Shown here piece by piece: positions 40,343 to 50,022 of a stretch of 64,000 nucleotides of DNA. Origin of the DNA: Saccharopolyspora hirsuta (GTDB taxonomy: Bacteria > Actinomycetota > Actinomycetes > Mycobacteriales > Pseudonocardiaceae); contig NZ_VWPH01000002.1 in the NCBI RefSeq assembly GCF_008630535.1, positions 372,001 through 436,000 of the forward strand, read 5' to 3'. Numbering within the stretch: position 1 is the stretch's first letter; every line of letters starts with the position of its first letter. A model generated the notes under the pieces. That model saw only the letters and a program-made list of their open reading frames with translations, was not told the DNA's origin and ran no database searches. A program made the position numbers and the translations under genes.

Positions 40343-43300
40343 GTGAGCGAGCCGACCGTCAGCCCACATCGGATCGCCCAGGCGCTGGGGCTGCACCCGC
40401 CGACGCCGGAGCAGGCCGCGGTCATCGCCGCGCCCGCCGAACCGGCGCTGGTCGTCGCGGGCGCCGGGGCGGGCAAGACCGAGACGATGGCCGCCCGGGT
40501 CGTCTGGCTGGTGGCCAACCAGCTGGTCACCCCGGAGCGCATCCTCGGCCTGACCTTCACCCGCAAGGCCGCGCGGCAGCTCGCCGACCGGGTGCGCGCG
40601 CGGCTGCGGCGGCTCGCCGGATCGGGCCTGCTCGACGAGGTCGACCCGAGCGGACAGCTGCGCTCCACGGTGCTCACCGAGGAGCCGACGGTGCTCACCT
40701 ACCACGCCTACGCCGGGCGGATCGTCGGCGAGCACGGGCTGCGCGTGCCGGTCGAACCGGGCGCGCGACTGCTGTCCGAGACGGCGTCGTGGCAGCTCGC
40801 GCACCGCGTCGTCGCGACCTGGACCGAAGACCTGGACACCGACAAGGTGCCCGCCACGGTGACCGGGTACGTGCTGTCGCTGGCCGGGGAGCTCGCCGAG
40901 CACCTGGTGCGCCCGGACGACCTGCGCGAGCACGCCGAGAAGCTCTGCCAGGTCATCGAGAACGCGCCGCGCGCCAAGGGGCAGCGCGCGAACCTGCCGC
41001 AGGACCTGGTGAAGGTCGTCGCCGCGCAGCAGCTGCGGGTCGCGCTGCTGCCGCTGGTCGAGGAGTACGCGCAGAGCAAGCGGCGGGAAGGCGCGATGGA
41101 CTTCGCCGACCAGATGTCGCTCGCCGCGCTGCTGGCCGCCGAGCACCCCGAGGTGGTCGAGGGCGAACGGGCCCGCTACGGCGCGGTGCTGCTGGACGAG
41201 TACCAGGACACCGGGCACGCGCAGCGGGTGCTGCTGCGGTCGCTGTTCGGGCAGGGCGACCCGCTGCCGGTCACGTCGGTGGGCGACCCGGCGCAGGCGA
41301 TCTACGGCTGGCGCGGCGCGAGCGCGGCGAACCTGCCCCGCTTCACCACCGACTTCCCCCGCGTCGAGAACGGTCGGAAGGTCCCGGCGCGCCGCTACGG
41401 GCTGCTGACCAGCTTCCGGAACCCGGAGGAGATCCTGCGGGTCGCCAACGCGGTGTCCGAACCGCTGCGCCGCACCGGGCTCGAGGTGGACGAGCTGCGC
41501 GCCAGGGACGGCGCGGAACCCGGTGACATCCGCCTGGCCCTGGCCGGGGACGTGCGCGAGGAGCTCGACTGGGTCGCCGACCAGATCGCCGCGCGCTGGC
41601 ACGCCGCGGCGGACCTGGGCGACGCGCCGCCGACCACCGCGGTGCTGGTGCGGCGCCGCGCGGACATGGCCGACATCGCAGCGGTGCTGCGCGAACGCGG
41701 GCTGCCCGTGGAGGTCGTCGGCCTCGGCGGGCTGCTCGACGAGGCCGAGGTGCGCGACCTGGTCAGCGCCCTGCGCGTGCTGGTCGACCCGCTCGCCGGA
41801 ACGGCCGCGATGCGGCTGCTCACCGGCTCGCGCTGGCGCATCGGCGCCGCCGACATCGCCGCGCTGTGGGACCGGGCGCGCGAACTCGGCGCGCAGGCCT
41901 TCCAGGAACCGGAGTCCGACGATCCGTCCGCAGTCGTCACCGCGGCGCTGCCGGGGGAGAACGCCGAGCAGGCCGGGCTGGTCGACGCCCTCGACGACCC
42001 CGGCGACCCAGCGCGCTACTCCGCGGCGGGCTACCAGCGGATCCGCAAGCTCGGCACCGAGCTGGCCAACCTGCGCCGCCGCCTCGACCAGCCGCTGCCG
42101 GAGCTGGTCGCCGACGTCGAGCGGACCCTGCTGCTGGACATCGAGAGCATCGCGCGGGCGGTGGGCCCGGGCCGGATCCACCTGGACGCCTTCGCCGACG
42201 TGGTGACGAGCTTCGCCCTGACCAGCCCCTCGGCCACCCTGCCGTCGCTGCTGGACTACCTGTCCGCCGCCGAGCGCGCCGAGGACGGGCTGGAGCCGGG
42301 TGAGGTCGAGGTCGCCGAGGACCGCGTGCAGGTGCTGACCGTGCACGCGGCGAAGGGCCTGGAGTGGCAGGTGGTGGCCGTTCCGCACCTGGTGAACGAG
42401 GTCTTCCCGGGGAAGCGCAAGTCGTCGTCCTGGCTGCGCTCGGTCACCGAGCTGCCCGCCGAGCTGCGCGGCGACGCCGAGGACCTGCCGCAGCTCGACC
42501 TCGGCCGGTTGTCCGGGATGGACCGCAAGGAGATCACCGAAGCGCTGGGCGTCCACGACGAGGAGTTCGAGGAGCGGCGCATCGCCGAGGAACGCCGACT
42601 GCTCTACGTCGCGGTCACGCGCTCGGAGCGGACGCTGCTGCTCTCCGGGCACTGGTGGGGCGAGAACGGCGACCGGCCGAAGGGGCCGTCGGTGTTCCTC
42701 CAGGAGCTGGCGGCGGTGCTGAACGACTCCGGGGTCGGCGTGCTCGACCGCGTGGCGCCGGAACCGGCCGAGGACGACTCGAACCCGCTGGCCGAGGCGG
42801 TGCGCAGCGCGGAGTGGCCGGTCGACCCGCTGGGGCCGCGCCGCGCAGCGGTCGCCGAGGGCGCGGAGCTGGTCCGCGCCGCGATGTCCGATGTGGACTC
42901 GATCGAGCCGGACGAGGAGGACGAGGACGGCTGGGCCCGCGACGTCGACGTGCTGCTCGCCGAGCGCGCCGCCGCAGCGCAGCGCCGTGAGCAGGTCCGG
43001 CTGCCGGAGCACCTGTCGGTGAGCCAGCTCGTCGAACTGGCCGGGGACACCGACGGTCTGGCCCGGCGGCTCCGCCGTCCGCTGCCGTTCCCGCCGAACC
43101 CGATGACCCGGCGCGGCACCGCCTTCCACGCCTGGCTGGAGCACCGGTTCACCTCGTCGGCGCTGCTGGACTACGACGAACTCCCCGGCGCGGCCGACGA
43201 TTCCGCGCCGATGCAGGAGGACCTCGCCGAGCTGCAGCAGGCCTTCCTCGCCGGGGCCTGGGCCGAACGCACCCCGCACCGCGTCGAGGTGCCGTTCGAG

Positions 43301-43600
43301 ACCCAGGTCGAGGGGATCGTCCTGCGCGGCCGGATGGACGCGGTGTTCCGCGATCCCGACGGCGGCTGGACCGTGGTGGACTGGAAGACCGGCGCCGTGC
43401 CCGGAGGCGACCAGGTGCCCGCGCTGTCGGTGCAGCTGGCGGCCTACCGGCTGGCGTGGGCGGAGCTGTCCCGCACCCCGCTGGAGAAGGTCCGCGCGGC
43501 CTTCCACTACGTCCGCCACGACCACACCCTGCGCCCGGCCGACCTCCTCGACGCCGACGGGATCCGCAACCTCATCACCGCGATCCCCAGAGCGGACTGA
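40343..43600 (+). CDS. adnB: AdnB: UvrD-like helicase/RecB-like nuclease subunit
   Basis: The 1,085-residue protein has Walker A GAGAGKTETM (about 40-50), LLDEYQDTGHAQRV (Walker B, DEYQ), VGDPAQAIYGWRGAS (motif III), and a UvrD-like C-terminal helicase lobe with [16 protein letters not shown]. The nuclease (about 880-1085) has GRMDAVF, VVDWKTGAVPG and QLAAYRLAW. This is the motor partner that drives AdnAB translocation in mycobacteria; each subunit carries a nuclease. GTG 40343 is preferred because GGAGGGG (40331-40337) is 5 nt upstream. Its separation from adnA by 349 nt of repeats differs from the tight mycobacterial arrangement. Confidence 0.93.
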   Translation: MSEPTVSPHRIAQALGLHPPTPEQAAVIAAPAEPALVVAGAGAGKTETMAARVVWLVANQLVTPERILGLTFTRKAARQLADRVRARLRRLAGSGLLDEVDPSGQLRSTVLTEEPTVLTYHAYAGRIVGEHGLRVPVEPGARLLSETASWQLAHRVVATWTEDLDTDKVPATVTGYVLSLAGELAEHLVRPDDLREHAEKLCQVIENAPRAKGQRANLPQDLVKVVAAQQLRVALLPLVEEYAQSKRREGAMDFADQMSLAALLAAEHPEVVEGERARYGAVLLDEYQDTGHAQRVLLRSLFGQGDPLPVTSVGDPAQAIYGWRGASAANLPRFTTDFPRVENGRKVPARRYGLLTSFRNPEEILRVANAVSEPLRRTGLEVDELRARDGAEPGDIRLALAGDVREELDWVADQIAARWHAAADLGDAPPTTAVLVRRRADMADIAAVLRERGLPVEVVGLGGLLDEAEVRDLVSALRVLVDPLAGTAAMRLLTGSRWRIGAADIAALWDRARELGAQAFQEPESDDPSAVVTAALPGENAEQAGLVDALDDPGDPARYSAAGYQRIRKLGTELANLRRRLDQPLPELVADVERTLLLDIESIARAVGPGRIHLDAFADVVTSFALTSPSATLPSLLDYLSAAERAEDGLEPGEVEVAEDRVQVLTVHAAKGLEWQVVAVPHLVNEVFPGKRKSSSWLRSVTELPAELRGDAEDLPQLDLGRLSGMDRKEITEALGVHDEEFEERRIAEERRLLYVAVTRSERTLLLSGHWWGENGDRPKGPSVFLQELAAVLNDSGVGVLDRVAPEPAEDDSNPLAEAVRSAEWPVDPLGPRRAAVAEGAELVRAAMSDVDSIEPDEEDEDGWARDVDVLLAERAAAAQRREQVRLPEHLSVSQLVELAGDTDGLARRLRRPLPFPPNPMTRRGTAFHAWLEHRFTSSALLDYDELPGAADDSAPMQEDLAELQQAFLAGAWAERTPHRVEVPFETQVEGIVLRGRMDAVFRDPDGGWTVVDWKTGAVPGGDQVPALSVQLAAYRLAWAELSRTPLEKVRAAFHYVRHDHTLRPADLLDADGIRNLITAIPRAD

Positions 43601-43664
43601 GGTTCCGGACGCCGTAACACGTTCGGGTGGCGGAGCTTGAGATGGCGCGGCGCGGCGGAACAGT

Positions 43665-44282
43665 ATGCCCGCGATGAACACGCACTGGAAGCTCAGCGCC
43701 CCACCGGAATCCGAAGTGCACGTGGACGCCGACGTGCTCGCGATGCGCGCCCCGCTGGTGCGGGTGCACCGCGACGAAGCCGGTACCTGGTCCTTCGACG
43801 GCCCCGGCGAAACCCCGCGCCCGTCGAAGAAGACCCTGCTCAGCGCCGTCGTCGGCGCCTGGCCGCACGTCGCCGCGCTGTCCGACCTGGACACCGGTGC
43901 CGCCGCCGTGTGGTCGTGGAAGCAGCACGGCTGGGCCAGCGAGTTCGAGTGCCAGTGCGGCTCCTGCGAGCAGCCGGTGGCCTCGGACATCGACCGCCGC
44001 AGCTGGCCCGAGGAGCTGCAGCCGCACACCATCATCAGCGTCGAGCAGACCGCGCTGTCCGGCCAGACCGCGCTGGTCGACATCATCTCCACGCCCGGCG
44101 GGATCGCCCTCCTCGGACCGGGCGACCACCGCCGCACCGCGGACCTGATGACCCCGGTCGCCCTGGCCAACGTGATCCGCCGCTGGCCGCACACCATGCA
44201 AGCCCTCCGGATGCTCAAGGAGGGCCACGGCATGCGCTGGAACCCGGAGGGCCTCAACTGGCACGAGTACGTGCTGGCCTGA
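43665..44282 (+). CDS. Hypothetical protein (205 aa)
   Basis: I do not recognise this family. The protein is soluble with an N-terminal strand-rich part (SEVHVDADVLAMRAPLVRVH), a central ECQCGSCEQP with three cysteines that could bind zinc or form a redox/structural site, and a C-terminal tail ending HEYVLA. An acidic loop (DIDRRSWPEELQPHTIISVE) separates the halves. It follows adnB by 64 nt on the same strand. ATG 43674 is an alternative start. No signal or membrane segment is visible. Confidence 0.7.
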   Translation: MPAMNTHWKLSAPPESEVHVDADVLAMRAPLVRVHRDEAGTWSFDGPGETPRPSKKTLLSAVVGAWPHVAALSDLDTGAAAVWSWKQHGWASEFECQCGSCEQPVASDIDRRSWPEELQPHTIISVEQTALSGQTALVDIISTPGGIALLGPGDHRRTADLMTPVALANVIRRWPHTMQALRMLKEGHGMRWNPEGLNWHEYVLA

Positions 44283-44421
44283 TTTCGCGGGACCTACCGG
44301 GAGGTCCGGGATCGCCGCTGGGGGATCGGTGGTGATACCGGGGTGGGTTGGTGGGGAGAGGTGCCGTTGGGTGCGGGGTTGCCTTTGGGGGCAAAGCGGT
44401 GGGTGGTCGGCTTGGGGTGAT

Positions 44422-44494
44422 GCAATTTCAATCGAAATTGCGTCGTTCTCGACGGAGCCTCCAGCGGCGACGTGGCAATTTCAATCGAGATTGC
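44422..44494. repeat. Pair of short palindromes, TTTCAATCGAAA variant
   Basis: Dyads at 44422-44441 (arms GCAATTTC/GAAATTGC) and 44475-44494 are a third sub-type of the family with an AATC centre and 33-nt spacing. They lie in the ~330-nt gap between two convergent unknown genes, where no other feature was seen. Confidence 0.8.
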
Positions 44495-44614
44495 AGTCGT
44501 CACCACCCCTCGGACGGCCGTGGTATCGCGGGGTACGGCACCACTTCTCGGCCGTCGATGGGGTTGCGGAGGTTCGGCACCGCAGGGGTGCTGTGGCGGT
44601 CTTCCCGGGTCGCC

Positions 44615-45142
44615 TCAGGCGTTCTCGGTGAGCTGGGGGAGTTCCAGGAGGCGGGAGTAGAGGACTTCCAGGAGCCAGCGGCCGAAGAGGGACGAGCCGA
44701 ACTCCGCCGTGCGGTCCTCGGGCGCGATCACCAGCTCCGCCGGGCCCTCGGCCGGTGCGCTGACCGCGCCCACCCCGTAGTAGTCGAGTTCGAGCATGCG
44801 CAGCGGGCGGTACGGCTGGTTCGCCGGGATGACCACCGCGCACGGCGCCAGCGTCAGCAGCGTTCCGCAGGCGCGCAGGGCGAAGCGCGGGTGGGCCACC
44901 GGGACCAGGGCGCCGAGCAGGTCCACCGCGGGCACCGGCACGTGGTCGTGCGCGGTGGGCTCGGACCAGGAGCGGAACCAGGCGGGGTTGAGCTCGGGCG
45001 CCCAACCGTGGTGGCTGCGCCACTGGTGGACGTCCTGGCGGATGCGCACCACCGCGGCGAACTTCGCGCCGAGGACCTCCACGTCCGGGATCAGCTGGCC
45101 GTTCCACCCCAGGGCGCGGGCCGCGTGCTGAAGCTGCTGCAC
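44615..45142 (-). CDS. Hypothetical protein (175 aa)
   Basis: I do not recognise a domain. From GTG 45142 the protein starts VQQLQHAARALGWNGQLIPD and contains a soluble, slightly hydrophobic core with FALRACGTLLTLAPCAVVIP and an acidic C-terminal half (AELVIAPEDRTAEFGSSLFG). TACCAT lies 6 nt before GTG 45142, which supports this start and a leaderless transcript; the frame stays open further upstream. It is divergent from the potassium-channel gene (160 nt). Two palindromes lie beyond its stop. Confidence 0.7.
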   Translation of the reverse strand: MQQLQHAARALGWNGQLIPDVEVLGAKFAAVVRIRQDVHQWRSHHGWAPELNPAWFRSWSEPTAHDHVPVPAVDLLGALVPVAHPRFALRACGTLLTLAPCAVVIPANQPYRPLRMLELDYYGVGAVSAPAEGPAELVIAPEDRTAEFGSSLFGRWLLEVLYSRLLELPQLTENA

Positions 45143-45302
45143 TTCTGCATGGTAGAACGCCGACCCCCCGTTCCGGGGACAGGTCTCTTCCGTCCTGCAG
45201 GAGAAGTCGTCGACCGGCCCCGGGGTGCCGGGCCACCTCGCGACCGCGCGCGGGGTTACTGTTCTGCGCCGTGAGTGGTCGCGAAGTCGGGGAGCACGGT
45301 TC

Positions 45303-46403
45303 ATGATGCGGCACGGTCCCAAGTCGCTGGCGCGCCCCTTGATCGGCGGGCGCGCCGACAAGGAGGAGCTGACCAACCGGCCGGACCACGCCCTGGTCGG
45401 CGTGATCCGGATGCCCGGCACCACGATCAGCCCGGTCCGGTCGATCATCCGCCGCATCATCGGCGCCACCCTCGCGCTCGCGGCCACGGTGCTGCTGGTC
45501 TACATCGGCCGCGACGGCTACCGGGACAGCGCGGGCGGCGAGCTCAGCCTGCTCGACGTCGTCTACTACGCGACGGTCTCGCTGTCCACCACCGGCTACG
45601 GCGACATCACCCCGGTCAGCGACCTCGCGCGGCTGGTGAACGTGCTGGTCATCACCCCGCTGCGGGTGCTGTTCCTGATCGTGCTGGTCGGTACCACACT
45701 GGAAGTGCTCACCGAGCGCTCGCGACAGGCGTTCAAGATCCAACGCTGGAGGTCCAAGGTGCGCGACCACGTGGTCGTCATCGGATACGGAACCAAGGGC
45801 CGGTCGGCGGTCACCGCACTGCTCGGCGAAGGCGCCGAGCCCGGCCGCATCGTGGTGGTCGACACCAACCACACCGCGCTGGAAGCGGCCTCCGCGCAAG
45901 GGCTGGTCACGGTCAACGGTTCCGGCACCCGCTCCGACGTGCTGCGGGTGGCGGGCGTGACGCGGGCGCGGGCCATCGTGGTCGCCCCGGCCCGCGACGA
46001 CACCGCGGTGCTGGTCACCCTGACCGCGCGGGAGCTGGCGCCCAAGGCGCAGATCGTCGCGGCGGTGCGGGAGGCCGAGAACGTCCACCTGCTGCGGCAG
46101 TCCGGGGCGGATTCCGTGGTGGTGTCCAGCGAAACAGCCGGGCGGCTGCTCGGCATGGCGACCTCCACGCCGTCCGTGGTGGAGATGTTCGAGGACCTGC
46201 TCACCCCGGACGCCGGGCTGGCGATCGCCGAGCGCGAGGTCGAGGAGCAGGAGGTCGGCGGCTCGCCGCGGCACCTGTCCGACATCGTGCTCGGCGTGGT
46301 CCGCGAGGGGCACCTGTACCGGGTGGACGCGCCGGAAGCGGACGCGATCGAGTCCGGCGACCGGCTGCTGTACGTGAAGAAGGTGACCCCCGCCGAACCG
46401 TGA
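45303..46403 (+). CDS. Potassium channel with RCK (TrkA-N) domain (Rv3200c-like)
   Basis: The 366-residue protein has a two-helix pore: a hydrophobic helix (about 47-66), the P-loop VSLSTTGYGDITPV with the TGYGD selectivity filter, and a second helix (about 110-132). The C-terminal RCK domain binds a nucleotide through VVVIGYGTKGRSAVTALLGE, with VVVDTNHTALEAA and further strands to VVVSSETAGRLLG. It should be a tetrameric K+ channel gated by a cytoplasmic RCK ring. The M. tuberculosis homologue is Rv3200c, in the adnB-nudC region as here. GGGGAG lies upstream of ATG 45303. Confidence 0.9.
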   Translation: MMRHGPKSLARPLIGGRADKEELTNRPDHALVGVIRMPGTTISPVRSIIRRIIGATLALAATVLLVYIGRDGYRDSAGGELSLLDVVYYATVSLSTTGYGDITPVSDLARLVNVLVITPLRVLFLIVLVGTTLEVLTERSRQAFKIQRWRSKVRDHVVVIGYGTKGRSAVTALLGEGAEPGRIVVVDTNHTALEAASAQGLVTVNGSGTRSDVLRVAGVTRARAIVVAPARDDTAVLVTLTARELAPKAQIVAAVREAENVHLLRQSGADSVVVSSETAGRLLGMATSTPSVVEMFEDLLTPDAGLAIAEREVEEQEVGGSPRHLSDIVLGVVREGHLYRVDAPEADAIESGDRLLYVKKVTPAEP

Positions 46404-46473
46404 TTCCGCGTGACGGACGGTGATCCCGCGACGGCCCGCGGTCACCCGCCGGAACCCTGGCAATATCGGTGGC

Positions 46474-46902
46474 GTGGGTAGGCAACGTGGTTCGGCGTCG
46501 GTCGCGCCGATCCTGCTTGTCCTGAGCCTTCTCGGCGTCGTCCTGGTCGGGGCGGCGGTGTGGCCGCTGGTGGCGGCAGCCGATCGGGAGCGCGCGGAGC
46601 TGCGCCCGGCGACGGCGACCGTCGTCGAGTCGCGCCCGTGCGGCACCCGGGGCGCGGGCGACCTGGTCGAGGTCGAGATCGCCGGTGAGCTCCGCCGCGC
46701 GCCGTTCGACGGGTGCGGGCACAGCCGCGGCCAGCAGCTGCCGGTGCTGGTCCCGGCCGACCCGGCCGGGCAGCTCGTGGTGCGCCCGGCCACCGCGAAC
46801 TACTCGCAGCTCGACGACCTGGCCGAGCGGGCCAACTGGATCCTGCTCACCCTCGCCGGCGTCGCGGGCGGCGGCTACGCCCTGATGCTCGGCCGCCGCT
46901 GA
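46474..46902 (+). CDS. DUF3592-like membrane protein (142 aa)
   Basis: The protein has a first membrane helix (about residues 10-30, PILLVLSLLGVVLVGAAVW), an extracytoplasmic beta-rich segment of about 75 residues containing EIAGELRRAPFDGCGHSRGQ and two cysteines, and a second helix (about 117-137). It resembles DUF3592-type proteins of unknown function. CAATAT lies 7 nt before GTG 46474, suggesting a leaderless transcript. Its stop is one nucleotide from the convergent metallopeptidase stop, so the two mRNAs meet tail to tail. Confidence 0.75.
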   Translation: MGRQRGSASVAPILLVLSLLGVVLVGAAVWPLVAAADRERAELRPATATVVESRPCGTRGAGDLVEVEIAGELRRAPFDGCGHSRGQQLPVLVPADPAGQLVVRPATANYSQLDDLAERANWILLTLAGVAGGGYALMLGRR

Positions 46903-46903
46903 G

Positions 46904-48091
46904 TCAGCTGACGTCGGAGGGGTTCGCCAGCCAGGTGTTGCACTGGGTGATCTCGTTCTTGTAGAAGCCCTGGTCCACCCAGGCGTTGTTGTTCCTGGTG
47001 GTGCCGTGGTCGCGGACGTCGGAGTGCTCGTCGCCGCGACCGCGGGAGTCGTACAGCGCCGGGAAGATGTAGTCGTTGCTGACCCCGCCGTTCTGCAGCG
47101 CGGCCAGCGTCATCCCGCCGAAGCAGGTCGCCTGCAGCTCCGAGCGCCGGGTCAGCTCCAGGCCCGCCGGGGTGTCCCGGCCGCCCGCGTCGTAGGCGGC
47201 GTCGCCGAAGGCGGTGCTGATCCCGGACATGCCCTGCACCGCGTGGCCGAACTCGTGCGCGAACTGGCCGAGGTACGCGCCCGGCTCGACGAGCTGCTCC
47301 TTCTCGGCGTAGTACCGCGCGGTCATGTAGATGGTGTGCGTCCCGGGGCAGTACATCGCGGTCTGGTTCCACTTCCGCGTGCCGCAGGGGGTTTCGAAGT
47401 CGCTGCCGCTGGTGACCACGTTCGGCGTGCGCACCGGCAGGTCCGCCTCCTCCAGCAGCGGGGTCCACGCCTGCATCAGGCAGGGCAGCGCGGCCTGGTA
47501 GAAGCGGTCCTGCGAGGCGACGTCGGTGCGGAAGGCGGGCAGGTCGCACGGCGTGTTCACGGCGCCGTTGTTCGGGATGTTGATCGGGTGGTCGCCCAGC
47601 CTCGCCACCGGCCGGACCTGGTCCTCGGCCTCGTAGCTGCTGGTCTCCGAGGACGTGGTCGTCGAGGAGCTGCTGCTGGTCTCCGAGCTCGTGCTGGAGG
47701 TGCTGGAGCTGGTCGTGGTGGTCTCGCTGCTGGTGGGGCTGCTGTCGTAGTCCGAGGCCCGGTCGGAGGTGATCGCGGCGGCGACCGCGCCGATCATGGT
47801 GATGCCGAACAGCGTCACGCCGACCAGCACGAGCGCGACGACGACCCCGGCGTTGCCCTTCCGCTTCGGCGGCCGCATCGGCGGCGGTGGCGGACCGCCC
47901 GGAGCGGCGCCCTGCGGCGGCATCGGGCGAGCGGCCGGTGGCGGCGCGACCGGCCGGACCCCGGGCGGGGGTAACGGCGGGCGCTGCGGGCCGGGCGGGC
48001 GCTGCGGTTGCGGACGGGCCCCGCGAGGTTGCTGCGGCCACGGCTGCTGCGGGGGTTGCGGTCCGTGCGGCGGTCGAGGCGGCTGGGTCAT
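46904..48091 (-). CDS. Neutral zinc metallopeptidase (YpfJ-like), membrane-anchored
   Basis: The 395-residue protein has four parts. A Pro/Arg/Gln-rich cytoplasmic N-terminus (~80 residues) precedes a membrane helix (about 80-101, AGVVVALVLVGVTLFGITMI). A low-complexity Ser/Thr linker follows (about 107-148). The catalytic domain then carries the zinc site in QFAHEFGHAVQGMSG (HExxH) and a downstream glutamate in SELQATCF. It belongs to the bacterial neutral zinc metallopeptidase group (PF04228), whose substrates are unknown. The Ser/Thr region probably spans the wall and may be glycosylated. Confidence 0.9.
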   Translation of the reverse strand: MTQPPRPPHGPQPPQQPWPQQPRGARPQPQRPPGPQRPPLPPPGVRPVAPPPAARPMPPQGAAPGGPPPPPMRPPKRKGNAGVVVALVLVGVTLFGITMIGAVAAAITSDRASDYDSSPTSSETTTTSSSTSSTSSETSSSSSTTTSSETSSYEAEDQVRPVARLGDHPINIPNNGAVNTPCDLPAFRTDVASQDRFYQAALPCLMQAWTPLLEEADLPVRTPNVVTSGSDFETPCGTRKWNQTAMYCPGTHTIYMTARYYAEKEQLVEPGAYLGQFAHEFGHAVQGMSGISTAFGDAAYDAGGRDTPAGLELTRRSELQATCFGGMTLAALQNGGVSNDYIFPALYDSRGRGDEHSDVRDHGTTRNNNAWVDQGFYKNEITQCNTWLANPSDVS

Positions 48092-48235
48092 GCGGTCTTC
48101 CTCGCGGTGTGTCGAATGTGGACGATCGAGCGGAGTTCAGCGGTCCGCCACCGGGCCGTCAGCTCCCCAACTTCCTCGAATCGATCTCGCCGGTTGCGGA
48201 CCAGAGAATAACTTCGGGCCGCTATCGTTCGGGCC

Positions 48236-49858
48236 GTGTTGACCGAACGGGGACTGCTGATCGCGCTGGCCGGGCTGCTGCTGGGCGCGCCGACCGCGGC
48301 CGCTGCGCAGGAGGAACCGGTCGACGCGCTGCCCGGCGCGGTGTCCAGCGAGGTGCACCTCAAGCTGGAGCGCGACGGTCTGGTGTCGGTCACCGAGCAG
48401 ATCGCCGTTCCCCAAGGCCGACCCGTGACGCGCACCATGCCGCTGCGCCAGTCGAGCGGCCCGGGCGAGGACCGGGTGTTCACGGTCGCCGACGCCTCGG
48501 TGGACGGCGGCGGTGCCGTGCAGGTCGACGCCGACGAGGTGCGCGTGACCCTGAAACCCGGGGTTTCGACGCTGAAGTACGCGGTGCGCGGCGCCGTCGC
48601 GGACGTCGGCGACCTGCAGGAAGTGCGCTGGCAGGTCTCCGGCGGCTGGGACGTTCCGGTGGACCGCGTCGAGGTGTCGCTGCTGTCGCCGAAGGTCCCG
48701 CAGGCGATCATGTGCCTGGCCGGTCCGCTGGGCAGCGAGCACCGCTGCGACCAGTTCGAGATCTCCCACACGCAGGAGATGCGGGCGCTGACCTACGGTC
48801 TCGAACCCGGCGACCGGATGGACATCACGTTCAAGCTGCCCGCCGGCACGGTCCCGGCGACGGCGGTGACCGACGAGCACTTCAGCCTGGCGAAGGCGTT
48901 CTCGCTGACACCCGGGACCGGCGCGGGGCTGGCGGCCATCGGGCTGGTCCTGATCGGCGGCCTCGGCCTGGTCTGGTACGCCCGAGGCCGGGACGTCCGC
49001 GCGTTCGGCGAGGACGTGGGCCGGGTCGAGGTGCTGATGAACGACCCGCGCGGCGGCGTCACCTTCGCCTCCCCGGACGGCGTGCTGCCGGGCCAGATCG
49101 GCACCGTCGTCGACGAGCGGGTCGACCCGGTCGACGTCACGGCCACCGTGGTCGACCTCGCGGTCCGCAACTACCTCTGGATCGAGGAACTGCCCGACCA
49201 GGACTGGCGATTCGTCCGGATCAACCCGGCGGACGACGCGCTGCGACCGTTCGAGCGCGCGGTGTACGACCTGCTGGTCGGCGAGGCGGCGGAGGTCCGC
49301 CTGTCCCAGCTGCGCGGCCTGAACCTGGACCGGGTGCGCGACGCGCTGTACGCGGACGTGGTGGACAAGGAGTGGTTCGCCCGCCGCCCGGACGCGGACC
49401 GGAACCTGTTCTGGTGGGCCGGGATCGGCGTCGCGATCGGTGGTGCGGCGCTCACCGCCGTGCTGGCGCTGACGAGCTCCGTCGCCCTGCTCGGGCTGGG
49501 CGTGGTGCTCGGCGGCATCGCGATGGTGGCCAGCGCCCGCTTGATGCCCGCCCGGACGCGGCGCGGCAGCGCGCTGGTCGTGCAGGTCCGCGGCCTTCGC
49601 AGCTACCTCCACGACGTCTCGGCGAACTCGCTGTCCCCGGCCGACCGCGAGACGGTGTTCTCCCGGTCCCTCCCGTACGCGGTCGTGCTGGGCGAAACCG
49701 ACCGCTGGCTGGCGGAATTCGCCGAACTCGACCCGGCGGCGGACGGAACCCCCGGCCTGTACTGGTACGCGGCCCCCGAAGCAGCGGCGGACCTGCGGAA
49801 CTTCCGCCGCGCGTTCCCGAACCTGGTGCGGAAGCTGAACGCGGCCCTGAAACCCTGA
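48236..49858 (+). CDS. DUF2207 membrane protein
   Basis: The 540-residue protein has a signal-type start (LLIALAGLLLGAPTAAAAQ). An extracytoplasmic N-terminal domain (about 22-205) fits DUF2207. A membrane helix (about 219-240) follows, then a cytoplasmic part (FGEDVGRVEVLMNDPRGGVT, DPVDVTATVVDLAVRNYLWI), then two adjacent helices (about 385-430) and a tail. Members are widespread in Gram-positives without known function. TATCGT sits 7 nt before GTG 48236, consistent with a leaderless transcript. Confidence 0.85.
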   Translation: MLTERGLLIALAGLLLGAPTAAAAQEEPVDALPGAVSSEVHLKLERDGLVSVTEQIAVPQGRPVTRTMPLRQSSGPGEDRVFTVADASVDGGGAVQVDADEVRVTLKPGVSTLKYAVRGAVADVGDLQEVRWQVSGGWDVPVDRVEVSLLSPKVPQAIMCLAGPLGSEHRCDQFEISHTQEMRALTYGLEPGDRMDITFKLPAGTVPATAVTDEHFSLAKAFSLTPGTGAGLAAIGLVLIGGLGLVWYARGRDVRAFGEDVGRVEVLMNDPRGGVTFASPDGVLPGQIGTVVDERVDPVDVTATVVDLAVRNYLWIEELPDQDWRFVRINPADDALRPFERAVYDLLVGEAAEVRLSQLRGLNLDRVRDALYADVVDKEWFARRPDADRNLFWWAGIGVAIGGAALTAVLALTSSVALLGLGVVLGGIAMVASARLMPARTRRGSALVVQVRGLRSYLHDVSANSLSPADRETVFSRSLPYAVVLGETDRWLAEFAELDPAADGTPGLYWYAAPEAAADLRNFRRAFPNLVRKLNAALKP

Positions 49859-49948
49859 CCCGCGTTGCACCTCGCGGTGGTCCGCGATTGCTCCGTGATC
49901 TGCGGCCGAACGGGTGATGCCGAACGGCAACAATGCTGGTGGGAACCG

Positions 49949-49977
49949 TTCCGACCCGGCGTGCGTCAAGCTAGAGT
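49949..49977 (+). promoter_or_regulatory. Putative promoter of the ESX-type cluster
   Basis: TTCCGA (49949-49954) and TAGAGT (49972-49977) are separated by 17 nt and lie about 45 nt before the first gene of the PPE/EspG cluster. Confidence 0.4.
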
Positions 49978-50022
49978 AACCACACTTCGTGGGGGAGATC
50001 GCAGAATCCAGAGGGGTCTGGG

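Noticed and set aside
36631..40698. A 1,355-codon reverse-strand frame antisense to adnA and adnB
   Set aside because: Composition is Arg/Gln/His-rich low complexity, typical of the antisense of a GC-rich gene; it covers two well-defined helicase genes.
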